Assembly: GCA_023150345.1 (NCBI GenBank)
Contig: JAKLLB010000001.1
Location: 116,224-180,223, forward strand
Length of the DNA stretch: 64,000 bases
Source: Aquabacterium sp.
GTDB lineage: Bacteria; Pseudomonadota; Gammaproteobacteria; Burkholderiales; Burkholderiaceae_C
Reading direction: 5' to 3'
Under the pieces are notes generated by a model. It saw only the letters and a program-made list of their open reading frames with translations, had not been told where the DNA came from and made no database searches. Below are positions 51,884-61,686 of the stretch, piece by piece. Numbering within the stretch: the first letter of the stretch is position 1; every line of letters begins with the position of its first letter. The position numbers and the translations under genes are program-made.

Positions 51884-53397
51884 TGCCATCCACCCAACCT
51901 GCCGCCCCGCCCGGCCTGCGCCGAGTGGCCATCGATCCGGTCTCGCGCGTCGAGGGTCACGGCAAGGTCACCCTGTTGCTCGACGAGGCCGGCCACGTGC
52001 AGCAGGCCCGGCTGCACATCGTCGAATTCCGCGGCTTCGAGCGCTTCATCGTCGGCCGGCCCTACTGGGAAGTGCCGGTGATGGTGCAGCGGCTGTGCGG
52101 CATCTGCCCGGTGTCGCATCACCTGGCGGCGTGCAAGGCGCTGGACGTGGCCCTGGGCGTGGCCGACGTGGTGCCGCCCTCGGCGCAGGCGCTGCGCCGG
52201 CTGATGCACCACGGCCAGATCCTGCAGTCGCACGCGCTGCACTTCTTCCACCTGGCTTCGCCCGACCTGCTGTTCGGCTTCGACAGCGAGCGCGAGCGGC
52301 GCAGCATCATGGCGGTGGCCGAGGCGCACCCCGACATCGCCCGACAGGGCGTGCTGCTGCGCAAGTTCGGGCAGGAGGTGATCCGGCTCACCGCCGGCAA
52401 GCGTGTGCACGGCACGGGTTCGGTGCCTGGTGGCGTCAACCGGCAGCTCGCGCCGGCTGAGCGCAGCGAACTGGCCGCGCAGCTGCCGCAGGTGCTCGAT
52501 TGGTGCGAGCGCGCCGTCGACCTGGTGGATGCGCTGCACGCGCAGCAAGGCGCGCTCTACGACGGCTTCGCGACGATGCGGTCGCACTGGCTGTCGCTGG
52601 TGGCCGATGGCCGCACCGCTGGTGTTCCAGCCGGTGCGATGGACCTCTACGACGGTGTGCTGCGCTGGCGCGACGCCTATGGCGCGCTGCTGCTCGACGG
52701 GGTCGACGCGCAACGCTATGCCGATCACATCGAGGAAGCGGTGGAGCCCTGGACCTACATGAAGTTCCCCTACCTGCGCCACCTCGGGCGTGCCACGGGC
52801 TGGTACCGGGTGGGGCCGCTGGCGCGGGTTCAGAACGTCGATGCCATCCCGACGCCGCGTGCCGAGGCCCGCCGGCGTGCGTTCGTGGCGCGCGGCATGG
52901 TGCACGGTACGCTCGCCTACCACGCCGCGCGCATGATCGAGATGCTGCATGCGGCCGAGGTCATGGCCGCGCTGCTCGAAGGCGACGATGTGGTGCAGGG
53001 CGAGCGCCTGGCGCCGCTGCCAGGCGCGCAGAACGCCGTGCGCGAGGGCGTGGGCATCATCGAGGCGCCGCGTGGCACGCTCATCCACCACTACGCGATC
53101 GGCCCGGACGATCTCGTCACGGCATGCAACCTCATCGTCAGCACGACGCACAACAACGAGGCGATGAATGAAGCCGTGCGCAGTGTGGCCCGCGAGTACC
53201 TGGACGGCCACGAGCTGACCGAAGCCCTTCTGTCGCGCGTGGAAATTGCCGTGCGCGCCTACGATCCGTGCCTGAGCTGCGCCACCCACGCCCTGGGTCG
53301 CATGCCGTTGGAGCTGACGCTGGTGAACGCGGCCGGCACGCTGTGCGACCGCGTGCGGCGCGGCGCGGATGGGTGCCTGGTGCACGAGGTCGGGTGA
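51883..53397 (+). CDS. hoxH: NAD-reducing hydrogenase large subunit HoxH
   Basis: A 504-residue [NiFe]-hydrogenase large subunit. Both nickel motifs are intact: RLCGICPVSHH (Cys72, Cys75) and DPCLSCATH (Cys463, Cys466). About 35 residues follow His469, the extension removed by the HoxW protease after nickel insertion, so this is a normal precursor. ATG shares a base with the hoxY stop. Confidence 0.96.
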   Translation: MPSTQPAAPPGLRRVAIDPVSRVEGHGKVTLLLDEAGHVQQARLHIVEFRGFERFIVGRPYWEVPVMVQRLCGICPVSHHLAACKALDVALGVADVVPPSAQALRRLMHHGQILQSHALHFFHLASPDLLFGFDSERERRSIMAVAEAHPDIARQGVLLRKFGQEVIRLTAGKRVHGTGSVPGGVNRQLAPAERSELAAQLPQVLDWCERAVDLVDALHAQQGALYDGFATMRSHWLSLVADGRTAGVPAGAMDLYDGVLRWRDAYGALLLDGVDAQRYADHIEEAVEPWTYMKFPYLRHLGRATGWYRVGPLARVQNVDAIPTPRAEARRRAFVARGMVHGTLAYHAARMIEMLHAAEVMAALLEGDDVVQGERLAPLPGAQNAVREGVGIIEAPRGTLIHHYAIGPDDLVTACNLIVSTTHNNEAMNEAVRSVAREYLDGHELTEALLSRVEIAVRAYDPCLSCATHALGRMPLELTLVNAAGTLCDRVRRGADGCLVHEVG

Positions 53398-53405
53398 CGC
53401 TCACG

Positions 53406-53933
53406 ATGAGTGGCCACGCATGCGACCCGTCCGTGGCGCCGCTGCTGGTTCTGGCGATCGGCAACCCCAGCCGGGGCGACGATGCGGTCGGGCCCGTGCT
53501 GATCGAGGCGCTGCGTGCCGCCGGCGTGGGCGGTGATGGCGCGGTCGAGCTGATGACCGACTTCCAGCTCCAGGTGGAACACGCGCTCGACCTGTGTGGC
53601 CGCAGTGCCGTGCTGTTCGTCGACGCAGCGCGGCCGGGCGCTCGCGGCGATGGTGGCGTGGCACTCGAACCCGTGGACCCGGATGCCGCGCCTCTCGTTC
53701 TCAGCCATGCGATCACGCCGGCCGCAGTATTGCAGGTGGCGCTGCGCCTGGGCGTTACACTGCCGCCATGTTGGCTGCTGTCGATCGAGGGCGAGTCATT
53801 CGATCTGGGCACCGAGCTCAGCCTGGCGGTGCGCCAGCGGCTGTCGCGGGCTTGCATGCTGGCGCGCGGCTGGATCGGCCTGCACGCTAGCGACAGCGAC
53901 AGTTCCGTGATTGCCACCCATCCGGTGACCTGA
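53406..53933 (+). CDS. hoxW: Hydrogenase maturation endopeptidase HoxW
   Basis: A 175-residue endopeptidase of the HybD/HyaD family: LVLAIGNPSRGDDAVGP at the N terminus, then ELMTDFQLQVEHALDL (nickel-ligand acidic residue) and LSHAITPAA (His). It trims the HoxH C terminus. ATG 53406 is used; a GTG at 53394 overlapping the hoxH stop would add four residues. No hyp assembly genes are in the window. Confidence 0.9.
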   Translation: MSGHACDPSVAPLLVLAIGNPSRGDDAVGPVLIEALRAAGVGGDGAVELMTDFQLQVEHALDLCGRSAVLFVDAARPGARGDGGVALEPVDPDAAPLVLSHAITPAAVLQVALRLGVTLPPCWLLSIEGESFDLGTELSLAVRQRLSRACMLARGWIGLHASDSDSSVIATHPVT

Positions 53934-54043
53934 CCACGGTGCCGTGCGCGGTGCCACCGGGCGCCGTGCAGGTGGCGCCGGCGGCTTTCAGGTCCGATGG
54001 ACCGGCACCTGACGAGGCATCGCGTATTGCCGATACTGGGCCT

Positions 54044-55519
54044 GTGGACATTCTGAACCTGCCTCTGTTCGCCGCTGCCGCACTGGTGTTCGCCAGCGTT
54101 CTGGCGGGCCTGTATTCGGCGCGGATCGGGTTCTCGTTCCTGCTGGTCTTCCTCTTCGCCGGCCTGCTGGCAGGCGAAGACGGGCCCGGTGGATACGTGT
54201 TCAACGATGTGCGCTTGAGCTTCTGGGTGGGCAATGTGGCGTTGGCCGTGATCCTGCTCGACGGTGGCCTGCGCACGCGCTTCTCGACCTTTCGCACGGG
54301 CCTGAAACCGGCGGCACTGTTGGCCACGTTGGGTGTCGCGCTGACCGCGTGTCTCACGGCGCTGGCCGGAATGGCCATGCTCGACTTACCCTGGGGACCG
54401 GCGCTTCTGCTGGGGGCGATCGTCGGTTCCACCGACGCGGCAGCCGTCTTCGCGCTGCTCACACGCTCGGGCGTGACGCTCAACGAACGGGTGGCGTCCA
54501 CACTCGAAATCGAGTCGGGTGTGAACGACCCGATGGCCGTCTACCTCACGATCGGGATGATCGGCCTGTTGTCAGCGGGCAGTGCCACCGCTGCACTTCC
54601 TGGGCAGCAGGCCTTCGCCGTGCTGGCCCTGACCTTCGTCGAGCAGTTCGGCTGGGGTACGGCCATCGGTGCTGTCAGCGGCTTGGCATGCGCCGAGTTG
54701 CTGCGGCAGGTGGCGGCACGTGATGCCGGGGGCGGCGTGCTGGCGCTGCTGCTCACTGCGGCGGGTCTGTCGGTGTTCGCTGGCACGGGTTGGCTCGGGG
54801 GGTCGGGGTTCCTCGCGGTGTATCTGTTCGGCCTGATCGTGGCCAACCGCGCGGCGGCCGCCGCGGCGCCGGCACTGTCGGCCCTGGACGGCTATGCGTG
54901 GCTGGCACAGGCCGGCATGTTCGTGTTGCTGGGTCTGCTGGCCACGCCGACGCGCCTGCTGCCCGAACTCCTGCCAGCCCTGGGCGTGGCGCTCGTGCTG
55001 ATGTTCATCGCCCGGCCGCTGGCGGTCGCGCTGTGCCTGCGTCCATTTCGCTTCTCCGTGCGTGAGACGACCTTCATTGCCTGGGTCGGGCTGCGTGGGG
55101 CGGTTCCCATCGTGCTGGCGATGTTTCCCCTGTTGGCTGGCACGCCACATGCCGTGCTGCTGTTCGACGTGGCCTTCGTGGTCGTGCTGACTTCGCTGCT
55201 GGTTCAAGGCGGCACCATCGGCTGGCTGGCGCGGCGGCTCGGCGTGGTATTGCCCGATTCGCAGGACGAGCGGGCAACCCGGGCGGTCTTCCGCGACTTC
55301 GAACTTGACCCAAGGCTCCCGGTGGGCGAGGTGTGCGCTTTCTATGGGCTGCCGCGACCGGAGGATGCCTCGCTGCCTGTGGCCGCATGGATGGAACGGG
55401 CGATCGGCCGTCCACCCGTTGTCGGTGATGCGGTGCCTCTGGGGGCAGCCGTGCTGGCAGTGCGTGCGCTCGAGCCCGATGGCCGGATCGCCGGGGTCGG
55501 ACTGGGACTGTCCGGCTGA
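54044..55519 (+). CDS. NhaP2/CvrA-type potassium (sodium)/proton antiporter
   Basis: A CPA1 antiporter of 491 residues from GTG 54044, chosen because the family starts directly with the first membrane helix (VDILNLPLFAAAALVFASVL). About twelve membrane segments follow, with LALAVILLDGGLRTRF, GAIVGSTDAAAVFALL and STLEIESGVNDPMAV as signatures. A C-terminal cytoplasmic TrkA-C-like tail (from about 410) fits NhaP2. Just downstream of the hydrogenase operon, but no clear functional link. Confidence 0.9.
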   Translation: MDILNLPLFAAAALVFASVLAGLYSARIGFSFLLVFLFAGLLAGEDGPGGYVFNDVRLSFWVGNVALAVILLDGGLRTRFSTFRTGLKPAALLATLGVALTACLTALAGMAMLDLPWGPALLLGAIVGSTDAAAVFALLTRSGVTLNERVASTLEIESGVNDPMAVYLTIGMIGLLSAGSATAALPGQQAFAVLALTFVEQFGWGTAIGAVSGLACAELLRQVAARDAGGGVLALLLTAAGLSVFAGTGWLGGSGFLAVYLFGLIVANRAAAAAAPALSALDGYAWLAQAGMFVLLGLLATPTRLLPELLPALGVALVLMFIARPLAVALCLRPFRFSVRETTFIAWVGLRGAVPIVLAMFPLLAGTPHAVLLFDVAFVVVLTSLLVQGGTIGWLARRLGVVLPDSQDERATRAVFRDFELDPRLPVGEVCAFYGLPRPEDASLPVAAWMERAIGRPPVVGDAVPLGAAVLAVRALEPDGRIAGVGLGLSG

Positions 55520-55561
55520 GCGGCTGGGCCGGGCGAGCGGTCGTCCAGGCGCCTGCAGTGC

Positions 55562-56839
55562 TCAGGGCGCCGGTTCTGGGGTGCCCGTTCCCTTGCGCGG
55601 CAGGCTGGGTGCCAGAAGCATGTGCGCATGGCAGACCAGCCAGGCCACAAAGCAGCCGACCCAGACCAAGGCGGCAAGACCAATGGCGCCAGCGCCCAGA
55701 TGGTGGGTGCCGGCGAGTATTCGCGCGAGCGCTGCAACGCTCACCAAGGCCAGCCACACGCCCAGCGCACGGGGCGCGGCCAACGGCCGGCCGGTGTGCC
55801 GCAGGGCCACACGGGTCATCAGGCCAAGCATCATGGTGCCCAATGCGCCCATGGTGAAGGCATGCATCCAGGCCGATTCAGGAAATGGTGCGCCCATGGC
55901 CGCAGCGCTGCGCAGGGCCAGTGCCGCGAGCAGCCAGAGAAAGCCTAGGTTCATGGCCGTGACCAGGGGTTCGTCGAGCACCCGCCAGCCCCGCCAACGC
56001 GCCACGCGCCACGCTTGCGCGATGCACGCGGCCCAGCCCAGCAGTGCGATGACTGCCGGCGGTGCGCCGCCGACATCTGCGGCGCCCAGGGCCACGAGGG
56101 TGAGCAGGGCGGCAAGTTCGAGTGCAGGGCGAAACGTGGGCGCCATACCGCGACCACTGGCCACCAGGGCGTTGCCGGTGAAGGTGGGCGTGAGCACACC
56201 GCCTTTGAGCGAATACAGCACGATGAGGGCCCACAGCGCCGCACGAAGTGCTGTCGCGGCGCCAACCGCGTCGAGGCCGGCCACGGCCGCGTGGAACACC
56301 AGGTTGGCCATGGCCAGCACGGCCAGCACGGGCAGCAGCAATGCGTAGCGGCGATCGGCGCAGCGCGTGAGCTGCGGCGTCAGCAACACCAGCAGGGCCA
56401 AGGGCAGCGCGGTGTCCACAATGGCGGCAACCAGCGTGGCTATGCCTGGGCCCCACAGCCCGACGACGTGAAAGCCCAGACGCCCTGCGAACCACAGGCC
56501 GGCCAGCAAGGCCAACTGCCTATCGCGAACTTCGGGTGTGCCGGCCCAGCTGGGCAGGGCAGTGAGCACGGTTCCGGTCACGACTGCCATCGCGAAGCCG
56601 AAGAGCATCTCGTGCCCATGCCAGAGCGCCACGCCCCCGGGAAGGGGCAGGGTGCCCGGACCGGAGCGCACGAAGCCCGACCAGGCAGCTGCCCCGGTGA
56701 GGATCACCCACACGAGGTACACCGCCGCGAGCAGGTAGAAGGGGCGGAAGGCACTGACCCACAGCGCGGCACGGCCGCGGGGCGCGCCCGCCGAGCCCGC
56801 GCCAGGGGCAGATGAAGACGGGGACAGGGGATCGGTCAC
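55562..56839 (-). CDS. NnrS-family membrane protein
   Basis: A 425-residue protein with about twelve membrane segments. NnrS hallmarks include SAFRPFYLLAAVYLVW, LWHGHEMLFGFAMAVVTG, LVFHAAVAG and HAFTMGALGTMMLGLMTRV. NnrS proteins bind heme and copper and are linked to nitric oxide tolerance. It starts seven bases after the indolepyruvate oxidoreductase stop, possibly as part of that operon. Confidence 0.92.
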   Translation of the reverse strand: MTDPLSPSSSAPGAGSAGAPRGRAALWVSAFRPFYLLAAVYLVWVILTGAAAWSGFVRSGPGTLPLPGGVALWHGHEMLFGFAMAVVTGTVLTALPSWAGTPEVRDRQLALLAGLWFAGRLGFHVVGLWGPGIATLVAAIVDTALPLALLVLLTPQLTRCADRRYALLLPVLAVLAMANLVFHAAVAGLDAVGAATALRAALWALIVLYSLKGGVLTPTFTGNALVASGRGMAPTFRPALELAALLTLVALGAADVGGAPPAVIALLGWAACIAQAWRVARWRGWRVLDEPLVTAMNLGFLWLLAALALRSAAAMGAPFPESAWMHAFTMGALGTMMLGLMTRVALRHTGRPLAAPRALGVWLALVSVAALARILAGTHHLGAGAIGLAALVWVGCFVAWLVCHAHMLLAPSLPRKGTGTPEPAP

Positions 56840-56846
56840 ACCCCGA

Positions 56847-59800
56847 TCATGCCGCGTGTGGCAGTGTTGCCGCGCTGCGGGCAGAAACGTCGCCTTGGCT
56901 GTGCTCGACGGTGGTCACCGTGGCAGCAGCTTCGTAGGCCTGGAGTCGGGCGGCGATGTGCTCGCGGGTGCGCCGCGCGTGGCCCATCTTCACCGCGCCG
57001 AAGCCGCGAATTCGGTCCGGCAGGCTGGCGATCTCCACCGCTGCGTCCAGCAACGCCGGTTGCAGGTGTGCCAGCAGCCGCCCAACCACCGTCTCGTACT
57101 CCGCCACGAGCTCGCGCTCCATGCGTCGCTCCGCGCTGTAGCCGAAGGGATCGAACGGCGTGCCCCGCAGACCTTTCAAGTGGGCCAGCAACCCCAATGC
57201 GCGTCGCATCCAAGGACCGAACGTGCGCTTGGGCAGAGGCTGGCGAGCGGAGTCGGCGTTGGCGTTCGATCGCTGCCACGGCATCACCAGATGCAAGTGG
57301 ACGCTGTAGTTGCCTTCGAACATCTGGTCCAGCGCGGCGTCGAACGACGCATCGGCCAGCAGGCGCGCAACCTCGAATTCATCTTTCACGGCGAGCAGTC
57401 GCCATGCCTGCTGGGCCACGGCGTGCGCGAGGCGCTCGCTGCCCGGTTGCACTGCCTGCTCGGCCTGGCGCACGCGTTGCACCAATGCCAGGTAGCGTTG
57501 CGCCAGGGCCGGGCCCTGGTAGTCCACCAGCGACCGGCGCCGCCGCTCGATCACTTCGTCGAGCGTGCTCGACAGACGGTGCGCTTCGGTCACCACCTCC
57601 GCCTGCATCGCCAGGCGCTCGGCCAATACCGGATCGTGCGAGGCATGGCGGCCCCAGGCAAAGGCCCGCAGGTTGTCGGCAACGGCCACGCCGTTCATTT
57701 CGATGGCCCGGGTGATGGCCTCGTGGCCGACCGGAACCAGGCCGCGCTGCCAGGCGTAGCCCAGCATGAACATGTTGGTGGCGATCGAGTGCCCGGCCAG
57801 CCGCGTGGCCAGCCGCGTGGCATCGAGTGTCTCGGCATCAGCCAGCTTGGAACGCAGGGTCGCCAGCGTGGCTTCGTGCGGAAACGTCTGCTCCGGGTGC
57901 CGGATGAAGTCGCCGGTGATGACGTCGGCGGTGTTGACGATGGCTCGGGTGCGTCCGGGCACCATGCGTCCCATGGCGTCGGCACCTGCGGCCACCAGCA
58001 TGTCGCAGGCCAGCACCACGTCGGCCTGCACGATGCGCGGTGCGTGCAGCTCGTCTTGCGTGCGCGCGAAACGCACATGCGTGAGCACTGCACCACCTTT
58101 CTGGGCCAGGCCGGTCTGATCGAGAACTGTGACTCCCTTGCCATCGAGGTGAGCGGCCATACCCAGCAGGGCGCCGATGGTCACCACGCCGGTGCCGCCC
58201 ACGCCCGCGATCAGCAATGCATGAGGCTCGGTCAATGGCGGCAGCGCGGGCTCAGGCAAGCTGCCGGTGTCCGGCGGGGGCAGCCCATGTGCGCGACGCA
58301 GCGTGGCGCCCTCCACGGTCACCAGCGCCGGGCAACATCCTTGCAGGCAGCTCAGGTCGAGGTTGCAGGTGAAGGGGTCGATCGCACGCTTGCGGCCGAA
58401 CTCGGTTTCGACCGGCACGATGGACAGGCAGTTCGACTGGATGCCGCAATCGCCGCAGCCCTCGCAGACCGCCTCGTGGATCACCACCTGCCGCCGGGGC
58501 GTGGGCATGCTGCCGCGCTTGCGGCGGCGCCGCGCCTCGGTGGCGCAGGTCTGGTCGTAGATGAGCACGGTGGTGCCAGCCACGGCGCGCAGCTCCCGCT
58601 GCATGGCATCGAGCTGCTCGCGCGGCAGCACCCGTACGCCGGGTGCGAAGGCATGGTCGGCTTGCCGCTGGTACTTGGCGGTGTCGTCGGCCAGCACGGC
58701 GATGCGGGCCACCCCCTCGGCGGCGAGCTGGCGGGTGATCTGCGGCACTGTCAGCTGGCCATCCACCGGTTGCCCGCCGGTCATGGCCACTGCGTCGTTG
58801 TAGAGGATCTTGTAGGTGATGTTGACGCCGGCGGCCACGGCCGCGCGGATCGCGAGCAGCCCCGAGTGGAAGTAGGTGCCGTCGCCCATGTTGGCGAACA
58901 CATGCTGCGCACCGGCATGCTCGGCCATTCCGATCCAGGTTGCGCCTTCGCCACCCATCTGGCTGATGGTCAGCGTGCGTCGCTCCATCCACACCGCCAT
59001 GAGGTGGCAGCCCACGCCACCCAAGGCGCAGCTGCCTTCGGGCACGCGGGTGGAGCGGTTGTGCGGGCAGCCCGAGCAGAAGTAGGGCGTGCGCGCCAAT
59101 GGAGCGGCAATCGAGGTGCTGCTCGTCCGCGTGGTGATGGGGTCGTTCCATCCACCTGCGGGATCGAGTCGGGTGAGCCGCGAGGCCAGCGCACGGGCGA
59201 CGATGGTGGGCGTCAGGTCGCCGGTGGGCGGCAGCAGCCACTGCCCCGGCGGCGCCGGCCACTCGCCGCCTTCATCGAACTTGCCCAGCACGCGCGGGCG
59301 CACGTCGTCGCGCCAGTCGTAGAGCATCTCCTTCAGCTGGTACTCGATGATCTGGCGCTTTTCCTCGACGACGAGAATCTCGTCCAGGCCCGTGGCGAAC
59401 CGGCGCACCGAGTCGGCCTCCAGCGGCCAGGGCATGCCCACCTTCATCACGCGCACGCCCAGGGTGGCGGCGCGCTCGTCGGTCAGGCCGATGTCGTGCA
59501 TGGCCTGCCGCAGATCGAGCCAGGCCTTGCCACAGGCCACCAAGCCCAGCCGTGCGTTCGGGCTGTCGACCTCCACCCGGTTCAGGCCGTTGGCGCGGGC
59601 ATAAGCGACCGCGGCGTAGATCTTGGTGGCCTGCATGCGCAGTTCTTGCGCGGCCTGCGGGTCTGGCCAGCGGATGTGCACGCCTTCGGGAGGCAGCGTG
59701 TAGTCGGCAGGCATGCGCGGCCGTACGCGGGTGGCGTCGATCTCGACCGTGGCCGAGCTCTCGACGATGTCGGCCGACAGCTTCAAACCCACCCACAATC

Positions 59801-60380
59801 CGGCATAGCGCGACATCGCCCAGCCGTGCAGTCCGAAATCGAGGATCTCCTGTACGCCCGCGGGCGCCAGCACCGGGATGCCGCAGGCCGAGAAGATGTG
59901 CTCGCTCTGGTGCGCGACGGCCGACGAACGCGCGGCATGGTCGTCACCGGCCACCACCAATACCCCGCCATGTGGTGAGGTGCCGGCATGGTTGGCATGC
60001 TTGAAGACATCGGCGCTGCGGTCTACCCCCGGTCCCTTGCCGTACCACATGGCGAATATGCCGTCGCGCCTGGCGCCCGGCATCAGGTGCAACTGCTGCG
60101 TGCCCCAGACCGCGGTGGCGGCGAGGTCTTCATTGACGCCGGGTTGAAAGCGGATGTCGTGCGCCGAGAGGTGCACCTGCGCCTCGTGCAGTGCGGTGTC
60201 CAGGCCCCCCAGCGGCGAGCCGCGATAGCCGCTGACGTAGCCCGCGGTGTTCAGGCCTGCGGCCCGATCGACCTCTTGCTGGAGCATGGGCAGTCGCGCC
60301 AGCGCCTGCACGCCGGTGATGAAGACGCGGCCGCTCGACAGCCTGTACTTGTCGTCGAGGCTGACTTGGGCGATGGGCAT
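56847..60380 (-). CDS. Indolepyruvate:ferredoxin oxidoreductase, fused
   Basis: A 1177-residue single-chain 2-oxoacid:ferredoxin oxidoreductase. Order: pyruvate-type domain (VSGYRGSPLGGLDTAL, then VNEDLAATAVWGTQQ), TPP domain with CSGCPHNRST (about 437) and GDGTYFHSG, two Cys-rich [4Fe-4S] segments (CEGCGDCGIQSNC and CNLDLSCLQGCCPA, about 635-685), and the gamma-type domain AGVGGTGVVTIGALLG. It converts aryl-pyruvates to aryl-acetyl-CoA. It sits in line with a TRAP transporter for acid uptake. Confidence 0.93.
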   Translation of the reverse strand: MPIAQVSLDDKYRLSSGRVFITGVQALARLPMLQQEVDRAAGLNTAGYVSGYRGSPLGGLDTALHEAQVHLSAHDIRFQPGVNEDLAATAVWGTQQLHLMPGARRDGIFAMWYGKGPGVDRSADVFKHANHAGTSPHGGVLVVAGDDHAARSSAVAHQSEHIFSACGIPVLAPAGVQEILDFGLHGWAMSRYAGLWVGLKLSADIVESSATVEIDATRVRPRMPADYTLPPEGVHIRWPDPQAAQELRMQATKIYAAVAYARANGLNRVEVDSPNARLGLVACGKAWLDLRQAMHDIGLTDERAATLGVRVMKVGMPWPLEADSVRRFATGLDEILVVEEKRQIIEYQLKEMLYDWRDDVRPRVLGKFDEGGEWPAPPGQWLLPPTGDLTPTIVARALASRLTRLDPAGGWNDPITTRTSSTSIAAPLARTPYFCSGCPHNRSTRVPEGSCALGGVGCHLMAVWMERRTLTISQMGGEGATWIGMAEHAGAQHVFANMGDGTYFHSGLLAIRAAVAAGVNITYKILYNDAVAMTGGQPVDGQLTVPQITRQLAAEGVARIAVLADDTAKYQRQADHAFAPGVRVLPREQLDAMQRELRAVAGTTVLIYDQTCATEARRRRKRGSMPTPRRQVVIHEAVCEGCGDCGIQSNCLSIVPVETEFGRKRAIDPFTCNLDLSCLQGCCPALVTVEGATLRRAHGLPPPDTGSLPEPALPPLTEPHALLIAGVGGTGVVTIGALLGMAAHLDGKGVTVLDQTGLAQKGGAVLTHVRFARTQDELHAPRIVQADVVLACDMLVAAGADAMGRMVPGRTRAIVNTADVITGDFIRHPEQTFPHEATLATLRSKLADAETLDATRLATRLAGHSIATNMFMLGYAWQRGLVPVGHEAITRAIEMNGVAVADNLRAFAWGRHASHDPVLAERLAMQAEVVTEAHRLSSTLDEVIERRRRSLVDYQGPALAQRYLALVQRVRQAEQAVQPGSERLAHAVAQQAWRLLAVKDEFEVARLLADASFDAALDQMFEGNYSVHLHLVMPWQRSNANADSARQPLPKRTFGPWMRRALGLLAHLKGLRGTPFDPFGYSAERRMERELVAEYETVVGRLLAHLQPALLDAAVEIASLPDRIRGFGAVKMGHARRTREHIAARLQAYEAAATVTTVEHSQGDVSARSAATLPHAA

Positions 60381-60393
60381 GGTGTTTGCGGGC

Positions 60394-61686
60394 CTAGCGC
60401 ACGAACTGGGTGAGCACCAGCGTGATGGCCGGGAACAGGACCAGCAGCGTCAACCGAACGACATCGGCGGCCACGAAGGGCATGACACCGCGGAACACCG
60501 TTTGCGTTGGAATATCGGGCAGCACGCTGCGCAAGACGAAGACGTTCAGTCCGACCGGCGGCGTGATCAGGCTGATCTCGGTGACCACCACGACGATGAT
60601 CCCGAACCAGATGAGATCGAACCCGAGATGCTGAACGACCGGGTAGAAGATCGGCACGGTCAGGAGGATCATGGACATGCTCTCGAGCACGCACCCGAGC
60701 AGGACATAGATGACGCAGATCGCCGCGATGACTGCCAGCGGGTTGGCCGCCAGGCTCTCGCTGGCGGCGATCAACTCGCCAGGCATGGTGGTCAGGTTCA
60801 CGAAGTTGGCGAACACCAGTGCGCCGATCAGGATGGTGAACACCATGCCGGTCGTCGCCGCGCTCTCGACCAGTACATCGAACAACCACCGTGCCGACCA
60901 ACCATGCCGCCAGATGGCGAACACGAACGCACCGGCGCAACCGATGCCTGCCGCTTCGGTGGGCGTGAACACCCCGCCGTAGATGCCTCCGAGGACAAGC
61001 AGGAACAACGCCAATACACCCCACACACTGCGCAGGGCGCCCAGCCGCTCGGTCCAGCTGCTGCGCGGTCCTGGAGGGCCGGCAGCGGGGTCGCGCCAGA
61101 CCGTGAATGCGACGGCGCCGATGTAGCAGGCAACGGCCAGCAGCCCTGGCAGGATGCCGGCGATGAACAGTTTGCCGATGTTCTGCTGCGTCAGGATGCC
61201 GTAGATGACCAGCACGACCGATGGCGGGATCAGGATGCCCAAGGTGCCGCCTGCGGCCACCGAACCGGACGCGAGGGCTTGCGAATAGCCGAATCGGCGC
61301 ATCGGCGGCACGGCCACCTTGGCCATGGTGGCGGCGGTTGCGATCGAAGAACCGCAGATGGCGGAAAACCCACCGCAAGCCACGATGGTGGCCATTGCGA
61401 GGCCACCGCGGCGGTGGCCCAAAAACGCGTGTGACGCGTTGTAGAGCTCCTCGGACAAACCGGCGCGTGTGACCAGATTGCCCATCAGCACGAACAGGGG
61501 CACGATGGAGAGCTGGTACGACAGGCCCGTCTCATAGGCCACCGCGCCGACCATGGCCAACGCGGCCGGCGCGCTGGTCTTCAGTGCGAACCCGGCAAAG
61601 CCCACCAGCCCCATGGCGAACGCGATGGGCAGGCGTGCAAAGGCCAGTGCCAGCATCGCCGCAAAGGCGATCAGGGCCTCGGTCAT
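60394..61686 (-). CDS. dctM: TRAP transporter large permease
   Basis: A 430-residue DctM-type permease with about twelve membrane helices: FALMGLVGFAGF-like start, FVLMGNLVTRAGLSEELYNA, GGLAMATIVACGGFSAICGS and GTLGILIPPSVVLVIYGIL are typical. It overlaps dctQ by four bases (ATGA). It imports an organic acid using the sodium gradient together with DctQ and DctP. Confidence 0.94.
   Translation of the reverse strand: MTEALIAFAAMLALAFARLPIAFAMGLVGFAGFALKTSAPAALAMVGAVAYETGLSYQLSIVPLFVLMGNLVTRAGLSEELYNASHAFLGHRRGGLAMATIVACGGFSAICGSSIATAATMAKVAVPPMRRFGYSQALASGSVAAGGTLGILIPPSVVLVIYGILTQQNIGKLFIAGILPGLLAVACYIGAVAFTVWRDPAAGPPGPRSSWTERLGALRSVWGVLALFLLVLGGIYGGVFTPTEAAGIGCAGAFVFAIWRHGWSARWLFDVLVESAATTGMVFTILIGALVFANFVNLTTMPGELIAASESLAANPLAVIAAICVIYVLLGCVLESMSMILLTVPIFYPVVQHLGFDLIWFGIIVVVVTEISLITPPVGLNVFVLRSVLPDIPTQTVFRGVMPFVAADVVRLTLLVLFPAITLVLTQFVR

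Noticed and set aside
56856-59978. 1040-codon open frame antisense to the indolepyruvate oxidoreductase
   Set aside because: Low-complexity His/Arg/Gly/Gln composition and no motifs; the opposite strand has all cofactor motifs of the enzyme in order.
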